Positions 41,830 to 50,023 of a DNA stretch of 52,971 nt are shown here, one piece after another. The stretch's first letter is position 1. Every line of letters begins with the position of its first letter. The notes beneath the pieces are model-generated. The model saw only the letters and a list, made by a program, of their open reading frames with translations. It did not search any database and was not told where the DNA came from. The stretch comes from Bacillota bacterium (GTDB lineage: Bacteria; Bacillota; Clostridia; Peptostreptococcales; Anaerovoracaceae): NCBI GenBank assembly GCA_017397825.1, contig JAFQHT010000009.1, positions 1-52,971 of the forward strand, read 5' to 3'. A program made the position numbers and the translations under genes.

Positions 41830-42351
41830 TTATTTATGGTTATGATGGTGGCGGACATCACTGCCGCATTCACCGTCACGTTCCAGCAGAATATCAAGTC
41901 CGTGATCAAGTGCAGGCATAATAAAGCCCAGATTTTCACGTACAGCCTTAGGACTTCCCGGAAGGTTTATGATAAGTGTACGGTTTCTGATAACGGAAAC
42001 TGCTCTGGAAAGCATTCCTTTAGGTGTGATTTCAAAGGATTTGGCTCTCATATATTCTGCAATTCCCGGTACATTTCTTGTAGCTACTGCCATGGTTGCC
42101 TCAGGTGTGTTGTCTCTCGGTGAAAAACCTGTACCGCCGGTGGTCAGAATCAGTTCCAGCCCTGCTTCATCACACATACGGATCAGTTCAGCTTCCAGTC
42201 CGCCGCGGTCGTCAGGCAGAATAAGTTCTTCCTCAACCTGATATCTGCCGTCTTCTTCAAGAATCTGGCGGATAAGTGGACCGCTTTTGTCCACACGCTG
42301 GCCTGCGGCACCTTTATCACTGAGGGTTATAATTCCAACTTTATATTTCAT
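41830..42351 (-). CDS. mog: Molybdopterin adenylyltransferase (MogA/MoaB family)
   Basis: A 173-aa protein with LTTGGTGFSPRDNTPEAT and GIITLSDKGAAGQRVD, the hallmarks of the family. It adds AMP to molybdopterin before metal insertion by MoeA. The C-terminus is His rich (RHHHNHK), possibly a metal-binding tail. It is co-transcribed with moaC. Confidence 0.93.
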   Translation of the reverse strand: MKYKVGIITLSDKGAAGQRVDKSGPLIRQILEEDGRYQVEEELILPDDRGGLEAELIRMCDEAGLELILTTGGTGFSPRDNTPEATMAVATRNVPGIAEYMRAKSFEITPKGMLSRAVSVIRNRTLIINLPGSPKAVRENLGFIMPALDHGLDILLERDGECGSDVRHHHNHK

Positions 42352-42371
42352 ACTGTACCTCTTGTGTTTCT

Positions 42372-42854
42372 CTATATATCCCTGGTATTTACGATGTGGC
42401 CGCTTTTGCCGCCTTTCTTTTCTGCCAGGTAAATCTGGCCGATTTCCATATCTTTATCGATTGCCTTGCACATATCATAAACAGTGAGAAGTGCCACGCT
42501 GACACCTGTCAGGGCTTCCATTTCCACCCCTGTCTTACCGCTGCATCTGACAGTACATGTGCAGTGAATTTCGCAGTTTGCCCCGTCAAGTTCCCACTCC
42601 ACAGCACATTTTGTGAGCTGCAGAATATGGCACATAGGAATAATCTGGAAAGTGTTTTTGGCACCCATTACGCCTGCTGTAGTTGCTACTGTGAGCACAT
42701 CCCCCTTGGCAATGCGCTTATCTGCCACTGCCTCAAAAACAGCCTGTGAAACCTTGATTTTACCTTTGGCAACAGCCTGTCTTACAGTGTCCTCTTTTTC
42801 TGTGACATCTACCATGCGGGCATTGCCTTTATCATCAAAATGAGTCAGTTCCAT
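42372..42854 (-). CDS. moaC: Cyclic pyranopterin monophosphate synthase
   Basis: A 160-aa MoaC, second step of molybdopterin synthesis after MoaA. It has the segments MVDVTEKEDTVRQAVA, IPMCHILQLTKCAVEW and GVEMEALTGVSVALLTVYDMCKA, including the catalytic MEALTG motif. It lies 17 bases from mog and 9 bases from the hydrolase gene. Confidence 0.96.
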   Translation of the reverse strand: MELTHFDDKGNARMVDVTEKEDTVRQAVAKGKIKVSQAVFEAVADKRIAKGDVLTVATTAGVMGAKNTFQIIPMCHILQLTKCAVEWELDGANCEIHCTCTVRCSGKTGVEMEALTGVSVALLTVYDMCKAIDKDMEIGQIYLAEKKGGKSGHIVNTRDI

Positions 42855-42863
42855 ATTTTTCTC

Positions 42864-43715
42864 CTATAAACTCTTAATAAATTCAATGGCTTCAAGAATT
42901 ACATCTTCACCTGTCTGGCCGTCCGGACCTCCGTTGTGAATTTCATGGTAGTATCCCGGCCATTCAATCATCTGGAAATATTCAGGATTCTGGTGCTTTG
43001 CAAATTTGCGGCTGCCTTCGATGGAACACACTTTGTCATCAGTACCGTGCATAAGCAGGCAAGGAATTTTCTTTGCTCTGCCGTTGTCCTCGTTTGTGCC
43101 CTTTTCAAGAGCAGCTCCTGTGGAAAAACCACCCAGTGCACAAAGCATGGAAACCTTAGGATGTACCAGAGGATCAGCCCTGTACGGACACACAAACTGC
43201 AGATTTCCCAGCAATTCTTCTGCTATTTCCTGAGTAATTGTGAATGATGGTGCAATTTTTGCCAGCGGCACGATAAGTTTGCTCAGTATTCCTGATGCCG
43301 GATTACACAGTCTTATCCATGGTGCAGAAATCACATAACCACAAGGAGCATCGTTTTTTGTGCCTCTTGCACGATAATCAAGAGCAATATTGCCGCCCAT
43401 GCTGTGTCCGTACATTACAACAGGTACTCCGGGATATAATTTCTGTGCATATTCAATCAGCGCATCGATGTCTTTAAGAACTTCTTCTCTCGGTGCACAG
43501 TGACCCCTTACGCCTTCACTGCGGCCGTGACCTCTCAGGTCCATAGCGACTGCTGCGATTTTTTCTTTTTCAAAATATCCTGCCATGCGGTCATATCTTC
43601 CTGCATGTTCACCTATACCGTGAATAAAAACTACAACTTTTTCAGGATTTTCACAAGGAAAATGGTAACCCTGAAGTTTAAAATTTCTTCCTTCGAGATC
43701 AAAAAGCTGATACAT
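42864..43715 (-). CDS. Alpha/beta hydrolase, monoacylglycerol lipase-like
   Basis: A 283-aa serine hydrolase. The oxyanion segment HGIGEHAGRYD is at about residues 33-43, the nucleophile elbow GHSMGG follows and the acid residue is in HGTDDKVC; a late His (YYHEIHNGG) completes the triad. It resembles lysophospholipase/monoglyceride lipase (Hydrolase_4). It heads the moaC-mog-ThiF-MOSC run, with an AAAGGAG site. Why a lipase-like gene leads a cofactor operon is not clear; an ester that releases an AOR substrate is one idea. Confidence 0.85.
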   Translation of the reverse strand: MYQLFDLEGRNFKLQGYHFPCENPEKVVVFIHGIGEHAGRYDRMAGYFEKEKIAAVAMDLRGHGRSEGVRGHCAPREEVLKDIDALIEYAQKLYPGVPVVMYGHSMGGNIALDYRARGTKNDAPCGYVISAPWIRLCNPASGILSKLIVPLAKIAPSFTITQEIAEELLGNLQFVCPYRADPLVHPKVSMLCALGGFSTGAALEKGTNEDNGRAKKIPCLLMHGTDDKVCSIEGSRKFAKHQNPEYFQMIEWPGYYHEIHNGGPDGQTGEDVILEAIEFIKSL

Positions 43716-43747
43716 TTCAGTCTCCTTTCAAAACACAAAATACAATT

Positions 43748-43780
43748 AACGACCAAAATATTACATAAAACGACTAAAAT
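43748..43780. promoter_or_regulatory. Direct repeat, 21-base period, upstream of the hydrolase/moaC operon
   Basis: AACGACCAAAAT (43748-43759) and AACGACTAAAAT (43769-43780) match at 11 of 12 bases and are spaced by two helical turns, 33-65 bases before the start at 43715. This fits a tandem binding site for a dimeric regulator. I see no clear sigma-A boxes close by. Confidence 0.55.
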
Positions 43781-43884
43781 CTGACATTTTTTTCCTTTTT
43801 ATATTTTATTTACAACAAAATATGCTATCATTGCCTTACAATTTCAGTTAGGACTTAGTTAATCAGAAACAGGAGGATAATACC

Positions 43885-43998
43885 ATGAAACGAGATCATT
43901 GTTGCTGTTCCCTTTGCGGAAATATTTATCATAATATCGCTTTTAGAGGTGGTTATGTATGCGAGGACTGCATTGATTACATTAAGTCCAATAACTAA
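43885..43998 (+). CDS. Small zinc-ribbon protein, Gin/CsfB-like
   Basis: A 37-aa peptide, MKRDHCCCSLCGNIYHNIAF then RGGYVCEDCIDYIKSNN, with an AGGAGG site 8 bases ahead. Two Cys pairs (CSLC and CEDC) with a Gly-Gly turn match the small Gin/CsfB anti-sigma factors, which hold sigma-G in check before spore formation. It is shorter than most. An extended -10 box (TGC-TATCAT) lies upstream at about 43828-43836. If the species does not form spores this may be an unrelated zinc-ribbon. The flanking sequence from 43716 to 43884 and 43999 to 44115 holds no other gene I can support. Confidence 0.6.
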   Translation: MKRDHCCCSLCGNIYHNIAFRGGYVCEDCIDYIKSNN

Positions 43999-44115
43999 AA
44001 TTGGTATTTTAATTCAACTTGGCGCTTAAATCAAATTTCTGGTTGAGTTACTTAAAAAGTGGTTCAGACCCTTTCCCTTTATCAAATGTAAAAATACTAT
44101 GCAGCCCCGCGCTAT

Positions 44116-44137
44116 AAGGGAGGCCGCACCCTCCCTT
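44116..44137. terminator. Terminator between the Gin-like gene and the flavin-reductase gene
   Basis: AAGGGAGG (44116-44123) pairs with CCTCCCTT (44130-44137) across a 6-base loop and is followed on the right by a T-run. It overlaps the stop codon of the leftward gene. Confidence 0.75.
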
Positions 44138-44781
44138 TATTTTTTCTTTTTGTTTGCCCGGTTTGCTCTGTTCTTTTCAACACGCTGGGAATGTTTTTCC
44201 TTGTTGATGCGCTTTTTTGTTTTTGCCTTCATGACAGAATATCCGAATCTGCCCAGAGGAGCCTTCCTGAGGCCGAAATATTCACCATGAACGTAGGCAA
44301 CCAGCCCTGCGGACGCCAGGTCTATTTTGCCTTTTTCGTCCACGATATCTTCATTTACGTGCATTGCAACGATTTCTGCAATATACATATCGTGTGTTCC
44401 GAAACGCTTTACTTCTTTTACCTTGCATTCCAGGTTCACAGGAGATTCTGCGATCATAGGACATCTGACTACATCACCATATACCGGTGTCAGTTTCATT
44501 TCCTTGAATTTATCCACATCTCTGCCTGATTTTACGCCGCAGTAATCAGTCGCAAAGGCGAGTGCTTCAGTAGTCATGTTTATAACGAATTCCCCGCTTT
44601 TTTCGATAAGGTCATGGGAATGTCTCGATGGTCTTACTGACACATATGTCATCGGAGGGTCTGAATTGATAATTCCTGTCCATCCTATGGTAATTATATT
44701 TTTTTCATCGCCTTCACCGCATGAAACCATAACAGCAGGCACAGGGCAAAGCAGTGTGCCCGGTTTAAAACTTTTTTTCAA
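44137..44781 (-). CDS. Flavin reductase-like FMN-binding protein
   Basis: A 214-aa protein starting at TTG, backed by an AAGGAGG site. Residues 1-170 form the split-barrel flavin-reductase domain (TIGWTGIINSDPPMTYVSVRPSRHSHDLI, shown here as SVRPSRHSHDLI, and GEFVINM). The last ~35 residues are strongly basic (Lys, Arg and Asn rich, ending NKKKK), which is not usual and may bind RNA or DNA. Such proteins pass electrons to FMN or act as flavoredoxins. The partner is unknown. Confidence 0.85.
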   Translation of the reverse strand: MKKSFKPGTLLCPVPAVMVSCGEGDEKNIITIGWTGIINSDPPMTYVSVRPSRHSHDLIEKSGEFVINMTTEALAFATDYCGVKSGRDVDKFKEMKLTPVYGDVVRCPMIAESPVNLECKVKEVKRFGTHDMYIAEIVAMHVNEDIVDEKGKIDLASAGLVAYVHGEYFGLRKAPLGRFGYSVMKAKTKKRINKEKHSQRVEKNRANRANKKKK

Positions 44782-44786
44782 AGGAC

Positions 44787-45713
44787 CTACCTCCTTAATT
44801 TTTCAAGTATTTTTTCAAAACTTTCCGGCAGCGGACGTTCAAATTCCATATACTCACCGGTTACAGGATGTACAAATCCAAGTATCTTCGCATGGAGCAT
44901 CTGTCCGTCTTCAGTCAATGCCTGTTTCTTAGGACCATATACCATGTCGCCTACAAGAGGATGATTCTTATATGACATATGGACTCTGATCTGATGAGTC
45001 CTGCCTGTTTCCAGACGCGCTTCAATCAGAGTATACTTACCGAAACGCTCAAGAACTTTCCAGTGTGTGACTGCATTTTTGGAGTTTTCTCTGGTAACCG
45101 CCATACGAAGACGGTTTTTCGGGTCACGCCCTATAGGCGCATCCACAGTCCCTTCGTCTTCTGCAAAATTATTATGCACCAGCGCCACATACCTTCTTGT
45201 GATAGAATGCTCTGCCAGCTGAGATGACAAAGATTCGTGTGCCCGGTCATTCTTGGCAATCATCAGGAGTCCGCTTGTGTCCTTATCAATACGGTGAACA
45301 ATGCCCGGTCTGATTACTCCATTGATTGAAGAAAGCCTTTCTCCACAGTGATACATAATTGCATTAACCAGAGTTCCTGTGTAATTACCCACCGCAGGAT
45401 GGACTACCATTCCTTTAGGTTTGTTCACCACCAGTACGTCATCGTCTTCATATACTATGTCAAGAGGGATGTCCTCTGCTTCTATTTTAAGAAGTTCCGG
45501 TTCAGGAATACTGATTTCAACATTATCCCCTGTCTGGACCTTATATTTTTTGGATGTGCACGGTTTGCCGTTCACCATAAGGCTGCCGCCTTCAATAAGC
45601 TTTACAATAAAACTTCTGGAAGTTTCCGGTAAAAGCAAAGAAAGCACTAAATCAATTCTAGTGCTTTGAGATTCTTCATCTATTAAAAAAGTGTATTTTT
45701 CCTGCTGGCTCAT
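44787..45713 (-). CDS. RluD-family pseudouridine synthase
   Basis: A 308-aa RNA pseudouridine synthase with an N-terminal S4 domain (about residues 10-75) and the catalytic motif HRIDKDTSG, where Asp is the nucleophile, plus GRTHQIRVHM. The ATG at 45713 has an AGGTGG site; a GTG nine bases earlier is possible. It follows lspA, a common order in Bacillota (ylyB position). The exact rRNA site is not proved. Confidence 0.92.
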   Translation of the reverse strand: MSQQEKYTFLIDEESQSTRIDLVLSLLLPETSRSFIVKLIEGGSLMVNGKPCTSKKYKVQTGDNVEISIPEPELLKIEAEDIPLDIVYEDDDVLVVNKPKGMVVHPAVGNYTGTLVNAIMYHCGERLSSINGVIRPGIVHRIDKDTSGLLMIAKNDRAHESLSSQLAEHSITRRYVALVHNNFAEDEGTVDAPIGRDPKNRLRMAVTRENSKNAVTHWKVLERFGKYTLIEARLETGRTHQIRVHMSYKNHPLVGDMVYGPKKQALTEDGQMLHAKILGFVHPVTGEYMEFERPLPESFEKILEKLRR

Positions 45714-45722
45714 TGTTTCCAC

Positions 45723-46205
45723 CTATGCATTATCTGCCGGAACCTGTTTTTCTTTTTTGTCCGACTCATCAAACATAAACATAAATAAAATCAAAAATCC
45801 GCAGCCCACAACTATTGCAATATCTGCAATATTGAATACCGGCCAGAAGTGAAAATCGAACATATCAGTAACAAAACCACGGGCGATTCTGTCAATCAGA
45901 TTTCCAAGACCGCCTGCAATGATCATTTCCATTGCAGCCAGGAATGTCCAGTGTTCATTTTTATGTCTTTCCATATACCATACAGCAATCATCACTGCAA
46001 TGGCCGGAAAAATCATAAGAAGAACTTCCTTTCCTTCAAAAATACTGAAAGCTGCTCCCCGGTTCTGTACATATGTGATACTGAAAATGCCTTCGATAAC
46101 AGGATTACTCTGTCCTACATACATAGTCTCCCTGATGTGAACTTTGAGAAGATAATCCACAGCAATTATAGCTGCTATAATAACATATCTGAGCTTTTTC
46201 ATCAT
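45723..46205 (-). CDS. lspA: Lipoprotein signal peptidase
   Basis: A 160-aa membrane protease that cuts signal peptides of lipoproteins such as the TupA-like protein here. It has four helices and the two catalytic Asp in NLIDR and FNIADI. The ATG overlaps the divIVA stop. The C-terminal tail is charged. Confidence 0.96.
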   Translation of the reverse strand: MMKKLRYVIIAAIIAVDYLLKVHIRETMYVGQSNPVIEGIFSITYVQNRGAAFSIFEGKEVLLMIFPAIAVMIAVWYMERHKNEHWTFLAAMEMIIAGGLGNLIDRIARGFVTDMFDFHFWPVFNIADIAIVVGCGFLILFMFMFDESDKKEKQVPADNA

Positions 46206-46765
46206 CTGACATGTACCATCGTTTTTGTTAAGTCTGCTTTTTCGTCAGTTTCTTCGGCAGGTGTCATGGATGCAGGCAGAAAATCCTTTTCGAAGTCTTC
46301 AAGAATGTCAGCATTTCCGAAATCCAGTCTTTCCAGTTCTGCCTCAAGCATCTTCTTATATCTTTCTCTGAGCATTTCCACTCTGTCTCTTAAACGGCTG
46401 CCTTCTTCAGTATATTTTGCAATGGACTCTTTCGCTTCTCTTGTGATAAGGCTTGCTTCAAGTTCTGCATTTTTAAGCAGAATTTCCGCACGTCTTTCAG
46501 CACTTGCAGCAATATCGTTCATCAGAGAACGTGCTGATTCCAGAGTTTCATATACTGAAGTTTCTGTGGACATGTGCTTATCTACCTGTACATGGGCTTT
46601 GCCCAGCTCTTCTTTAAGCTGACGGTTTTCGCGGATAAGCTTTTCCATGTCAACAATAATTAAATCTAAAAATTCATCAACTTCTTCTTCGTTGTATCCC
46701 TTTTTTGCTCTTGAAAATTCTTTGTTTTCAATGTCTGCAGGTGTAATCACGTCTTTTTCCTCCAA
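46202..46765 (-). CDS. divIVA: DivIVA-domain cell-division protein
   Basis: A 187-aa protein. The N-terminal domain has the lipid-binding segment TPADIENKEFSRAKKGYNEEEVDEFLD (key part KKGYNEEEVDEFLD at about residues 17-30), followed by a long coiled-coil (35-150). DivIVA binds curved membrane at poles and septum. It lies in the sepF-yggT-divIVA-lspA run; the S4-domain ylmH gene often found here is absent. Confidence 0.92.
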   Translation of the reverse strand: MEEKDVITPADIENKEFSRAKKGYNEEEVDEFLDLIIVDMEKLIRENRQLKEELGKAHVQVDKHMSTETSVYETLESARSLMNDIAASAERRAEILLKNAELEASLITREAKESIAKYTEEGSRLRDRVEMLRERYKKMLEAELERLDFGNADILEDFEKDFLPASMTPAEETDEKADLTKTMVHVR

Positions 46766-46791
46766 ATCTTAATACAAATCCTCTATACCTA

Positions 46792-47073
46792 TCAGAAAAT
46801 AAAGTAAACAAGTCTTATAAGGATGTTTGTTATCACCTGAAGCAGAATCAGTGCCAGAAGCAGTGAAAAATCAAGCATCCCTGTATTTACTCTGCTGAGC
46901 AGTCTGCGGCATGGTGCCACAAGAGGCTCAGTAAAATTGCTTAACAGCATATATAACTTACCCAGCGGACTGTAGCGGTCTCTTACAAACCAGCTGAGAA
47001 TTGCCTGAATAAGCATCGCTGCTGTAATAACCTCACTGAACAAGTATATTGCAAAAACCAATGTTTGTGCCAT
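46792..47073 (-). CDS. yggT: YggT-family membrane protein
   Basis: A 93-aa protein with two hydrophobic helices (about residues 5-28 and 65-90) and the family segment LSWFVRDRYSPLG followed by EPLVAPCRRLL. The ATG at 47073 has an AGGAGGGG site. Its place between sepF and divIVA is standard; its exact role near division is not settled. Confidence 0.88.
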   Translation of the reverse strand: MAQTLVFAIYLFSEVITAAMLIQAILSWFVRDRYSPLGKLYMLLSNFTEPLVAPCRRLLSRVNTGMLDFSLLLALILLQVITNILIRLVYFIF

Positions 47074-47093
47074 TTCCCCTCCTAAATTTCCTT

Positions 47094-47573
47094 TTATCTC
47101 CACGGATTTTTATTTCCGCCGAATTCAAATCCTCTTTCTTCCTGATTAGCTGCAATGTCCACGCTTTCAGGTGCAAAGATGAAAATATTATTTGCAACCT
47201 TCTGCACATTACCGTTAAGAGCATATGTTGCTCCGCTTAAGAAATCAAAAATCTTTTTTGCTGTTTCAGTTTCAATCTTTTCAAGATTGATGATAACCGG
47301 TCTTCTTCCCTTGAGGCTGTCTACCAGCTTAGGACATTCATCAAAGCTCTTAGGTTCGATTACCACAAGTTTGAAAGCATTGGTGCCTGCAATGGAAACT
47401 CTCTTTTCAACAGGAACCTTAACTGCTTCAGCAGCCTTTGGCTGAAAACTGCTTACCGGTTTTCTTTCTTCTGTGCGAATCTCTTCCTTCATCGCCTTTA
47501 CTTCTTCTTCAGAAAACTCATCGTCAACTTCTTCAATACCCACTAATTTCTTAAAAGCATCTGAAAATCCCAT
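47094..47573 (-). CDS. sepF: Cell-division protein SepF
   Basis: A 159-aa protein with an N-terminal membrane-targeting helix (MGFSDAFKKLVG), a linker and the SepF core (VVIEPKSFDECPKLVDSL, FDFLSGATYALNG). SepF binds FtsZ and helps anchor the ring. It precedes yggT and follows yggS as in other Bacillota. Confidence 0.93.
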   Translation of the reverse strand: MGFSDAFKKLVGIEEVDDEFSEEEVKAMKEEIRTEERKPVSSFQPKAAEAVKVPVEKRVSIAGTNAFKLVVIEPKSFDECPKLVDSLKGRRPVIINLEKIETETAKKIFDFLSGATYALNGNVQKVANNIFIFAPESVDIAANQEERGFEFGGNKNPWR

Positions 47574-47593
47574 GTCATTCCTCCCGTTTTCCT

Positions 47594-48301
47594 CTAGTTT
47601 CCTTGTTTTTTAGAATAATCTCTGGCACCGAAAATCATTGTGCCCACTCTTATCAGGTTAGAACCTGCTTCTATTGCAACCTCAAAATCATTGGACATAC
47701 CCATTGAAAGGTACTTAAAGTCCAGATTAGGATGGTCGATTCTGCTGTATTCATCATAAAGTGCTTTTACCTGTTCGAAGTATACACGGGCATCTTCCGG
47801 ATTGTCTTCAAAAGGTGCAATACACATAAGCCCTCTGATTCTTACATTAGGGCAGCTGTCCAGAATATCTCTGACCATCTGACCGGTTTCTTCTGTGGTA
47901 ATACCGAACTTGCTTTCCTCTTCAGCTGAATTTACCTGAATCAGGATGTCCATTGTCAGATTGTGCTGTGCCGCTCTCTTGTCAATTTCCTGAGCCAGTT
48001 TCAGTGATTCCACTGAATGAATCATGGACACTTTATCAATTATATATTTGACCTTGTTTGTCTGCAGGTGGCCGATGAGATGCCATCTAACAGGTTTCAC
48101 GCGGTCATATTTGTTCATGATTTCCTGAACTTTGTTTTCGCCGATATCAGTGATGCCGCAGTCAATTGCTTCGTTGATTTCATCAACATCGTGGAGCTTG
48201 GTAACTGCCACAAGGAGTACGTCCTCACCGGTTCTGCCGCAGCGGCGTGCCGCTTCATCTTTAATCTGGTTAATATATCCGATGTTTTCTTTAATTGGCA
48301 T
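47594..48301 (-). CDS. yggS: YggS-family pyridoxal phosphate homeostasis protein
   Basis: A 235-aa single-domain PLP-binding TIM barrel. The Lys that binds PLP lies in LLVAVTKLHD; GENKVQEIMNK, HLIGHLQTNKVK and LSMGMSNDFEVAIEAGSNLIRVG are conserved. It keeps free PLP and amino-acid pools in balance and has no known catalysis. It overlaps the HlyD-like gene by 11 bases. Confidence 0.93.
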   Translation of the reverse strand: MPIKENIGYINQIKDEAARRCGRTGEDVLLVAVTKLHDVDEINEAIDCGITDIGENKVQEIMNKYDRVKPVRWHLIGHLQTNKVKYIIDKVSMIHSVESLKLAQEIDKRAAQHNLTMDILIQVNSAEEESKFGITTEETGQMVRDILDSCPNVRIRGLMCIAPFEDNPEDARVYFEQVKALYDEYSRIDHPNLDFKYLSMGMSNDFEVAIEAGSNLIRVGTMIFGARDYSKKQGN

Positions 48302-49235
48302 CTTCTTCCTCCTCAGTAACTCTCATAATTTCCGAATAATTCTTTATTGTTTCCACAGGTCGTCCTTCTGAATCCCTGTACATATTACTTTCTACGACTG
48401 TTGTTTCGCCATCTGTTGCCAGTATCTTCACAGGTACAAACTTGGCAGTTCCCAGTATGTTGACCAGATTTACACCTGTCTGGCCATCCTTCTCGATGAT
48501 ACTGTCAGCTTCAAGGAGAATACCGCTCTTGCTGGTCTTTATAAGCTTGCATTTACCTGTACGGATACGGTCAAATTTTTCGTAATACCGGTTGCATGAC
48601 AGAATAATCTGTTTGTTCTTTCCCTGCTCATTTACCTGAAAAACTTTCATTTCCAGCTGAGTTCCGTCATCAAACCTGACGCTCATGGTTTTTCCTGGCT
48701 CAAAACCTTCAGCTTTGGCATTTTCAAGCCAGCATATTACGTACCAGGCCTTGTTGTCCACAATTTTGAAAACCGGGCTTCCGTCCTGCGCAGTTTTTAC
48801 ACATTCTTTGACAGGATTCTTTTCATCGCCCTCATCATTTTTTGTGTTCAGCGCCTTGATACTGATATTGGCCATTTCTTCAGGTGTATACACAGTCTCA
48901 AGACCATCGTAATGGTAACTTACAATCCCCCGGTTCTGTGAATAATATGCCGTGCTTCCCACAGTGACAATGCGGCTGTTTTTTCTCATAAGTTTGCCGG
49001 CAGAAACTGCTCTGTCAACTTCACCGCTTTCATCAGCGGTATACAGTCTCTCATCTCTTACAATCAGATATTCAGTTTCTTCTCCGATTTCCAGAGTGCC
49101 GTATTCAGCGATATATGTTTCCACAAAAATATCAGAAACACTTGGCACAATGTAGATGTAAGCATAGAGTCCTATGAACAGCAGCACAAGCAATACTGCC
49201 AATATTTTAAATTTTAAATTTTTACTCTTCTTCAT
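48291..49235 (-). CDS. HlyD-like membrane-anchored protein of the division cluster
   Basis: A 314-aa protein with one N-terminal helix (about residues 8-32) and an outer domain rich in beta strands with a HlyD-type barrel-sandwich (SAGKLMRKNSRIVTVGS). Such proteins often stand next to yggS and sepF in Clostridia. No transporter gene is linked, so a structural or septal role is likely. The 43-base gap to trmD has a short CACAA-AATC-TTGTG hairpin. Confidence 0.7.
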   Translation of the reverse strand: MKKSKNLKFKILAVLLVLLFIGLYAYIYIVPSVSDIFVETYIAEYGTLEIGEETEYLIVRDERLYTADESGEVDRAVSAGKLMRKNSRIVTVGSTAYYSQNRGIVSYHYDGLETVYTPEEMANISIKALNTKNDEGDEKNPVKECVKTAQDGSPVFKIVDNKAWYVICWLENAKAEGFEPGKTMSVRFDDGTQLEMKVFQVNEQGKNKQIILSCNRYYEKFDRIRTGKCKLIKTSKSGILLEADSIIEKDGQTGVNLVNILGTAKFVPVKILATDGETTVVESNMYRDSEGRPVETIKNYSEIMRVTEEEEDAN

Positions 49236-49278
49236 CTTCTTATATTACCACAAAATCTTGTGTGTTACAATAAGCAGG

Positions 49279-50019
49279 CTATGGTTTAAGTACTATTTCA
49301 TCAAGTATTTTTTTCTCATCTTTCGACAAAGTTTTTTCCTTTGCCAGATATGCTTCCCACAGGTCCGGTCTGCGCTCTTTTGTCAGCTCCAGAGAGTTTC
49401 TCAGCTGCCAGAGATGAATCAGTTTATGATTTCCTCCGAAAAGCACTTCAGGCACTTCCAGGCCTTCATATTCCCTTGGTTTGGTGTACTGATCGTACTC
49501 AAGCAGGCCGGAATAAATGGACTCTTCGGTTGCCGATTCTTTGGTACCCAGAACTTCAGGCACGAATCTTGAAACTGAGTCTATGAGCACCATGGCAGGA
49601 AGCTCACCGCCTGTGAGAATATAGTCTCCGATGGACACTTCTTCCATGTCCCAGTAGTCGATTACTCTCTGGTCCACACCTTCGTAGTGACCGCAGAGAA
49701 TAACCATTTCATCAAGACCTGCAAGTTCTTCAATCTTAGCCTGGTCAAGAATCTTTCCGCGGGGGGACATGTACATGATTTTTTTGCCTTTTGCGTCGAT
49801 GGACTTCAGCGCATCAAAAATAGGCTGGGCCAGCATAACCATACCAAGACCACCTCCGAAAGGATAGTCGTCGGCCTTCTTATGCTTGTCCAGGCTGAAA
49901 TCCCTGATATTTATTAAATTAATGTCGAGTATGCCCTTTTCTCCGGCTTTGCCCAGAATGCTGCTTTCTGTCACAGCCGTGAACATTTCCGGAAAGAGGG
50001 TCAGAACATTTATTTTCAT
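49279..50019 (-). CDS. trmD: tRNA (guanine37-N1)-methyltransferase
   Basis: A 246-aa SPOUT methyltransferase that modifies G37 next to the anticodon, preventing frameshift errors. The knot region has ILCGHYEGVDQRV and SIGDYILTGGELPAM, with SAM bound in the knot. The ATG at 50019 is used, with GAGG upstream; the stop of rimM lies just before. The rplS gene that usually follows is not here. Confidence 0.97.
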   Translation of the reverse strand: MKINVLTLFPEMFTAVTESSILGKAGEKGILDINLINIRDFSLDKHKKADDYPFGGGLGMVMLAQPIFDALKSIDAKGKKIMYMSPRGKILDQAKIEELAGLDEMVILCGHYEGVDQRVIDYWDMEEVSIGDYILTGGELPAMVLIDSVSRFVPEVLGTKESATEESIYSGLLEYDQYTKPREYEGLEVPEVLFGGNHKLIHLWQLRNSLELTKERRPDLWEAYLAKEKTLSKDEKKILDEIVLKP

Positions 50020-50023
50020 CGTC

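Noticed and set aside
43999-44115. Possible hairpin (TCAAC...GTTGA) after the Gin-like gene
   Set aside because: Only a 5-bp arm with a long loop, no T-run and no other support.
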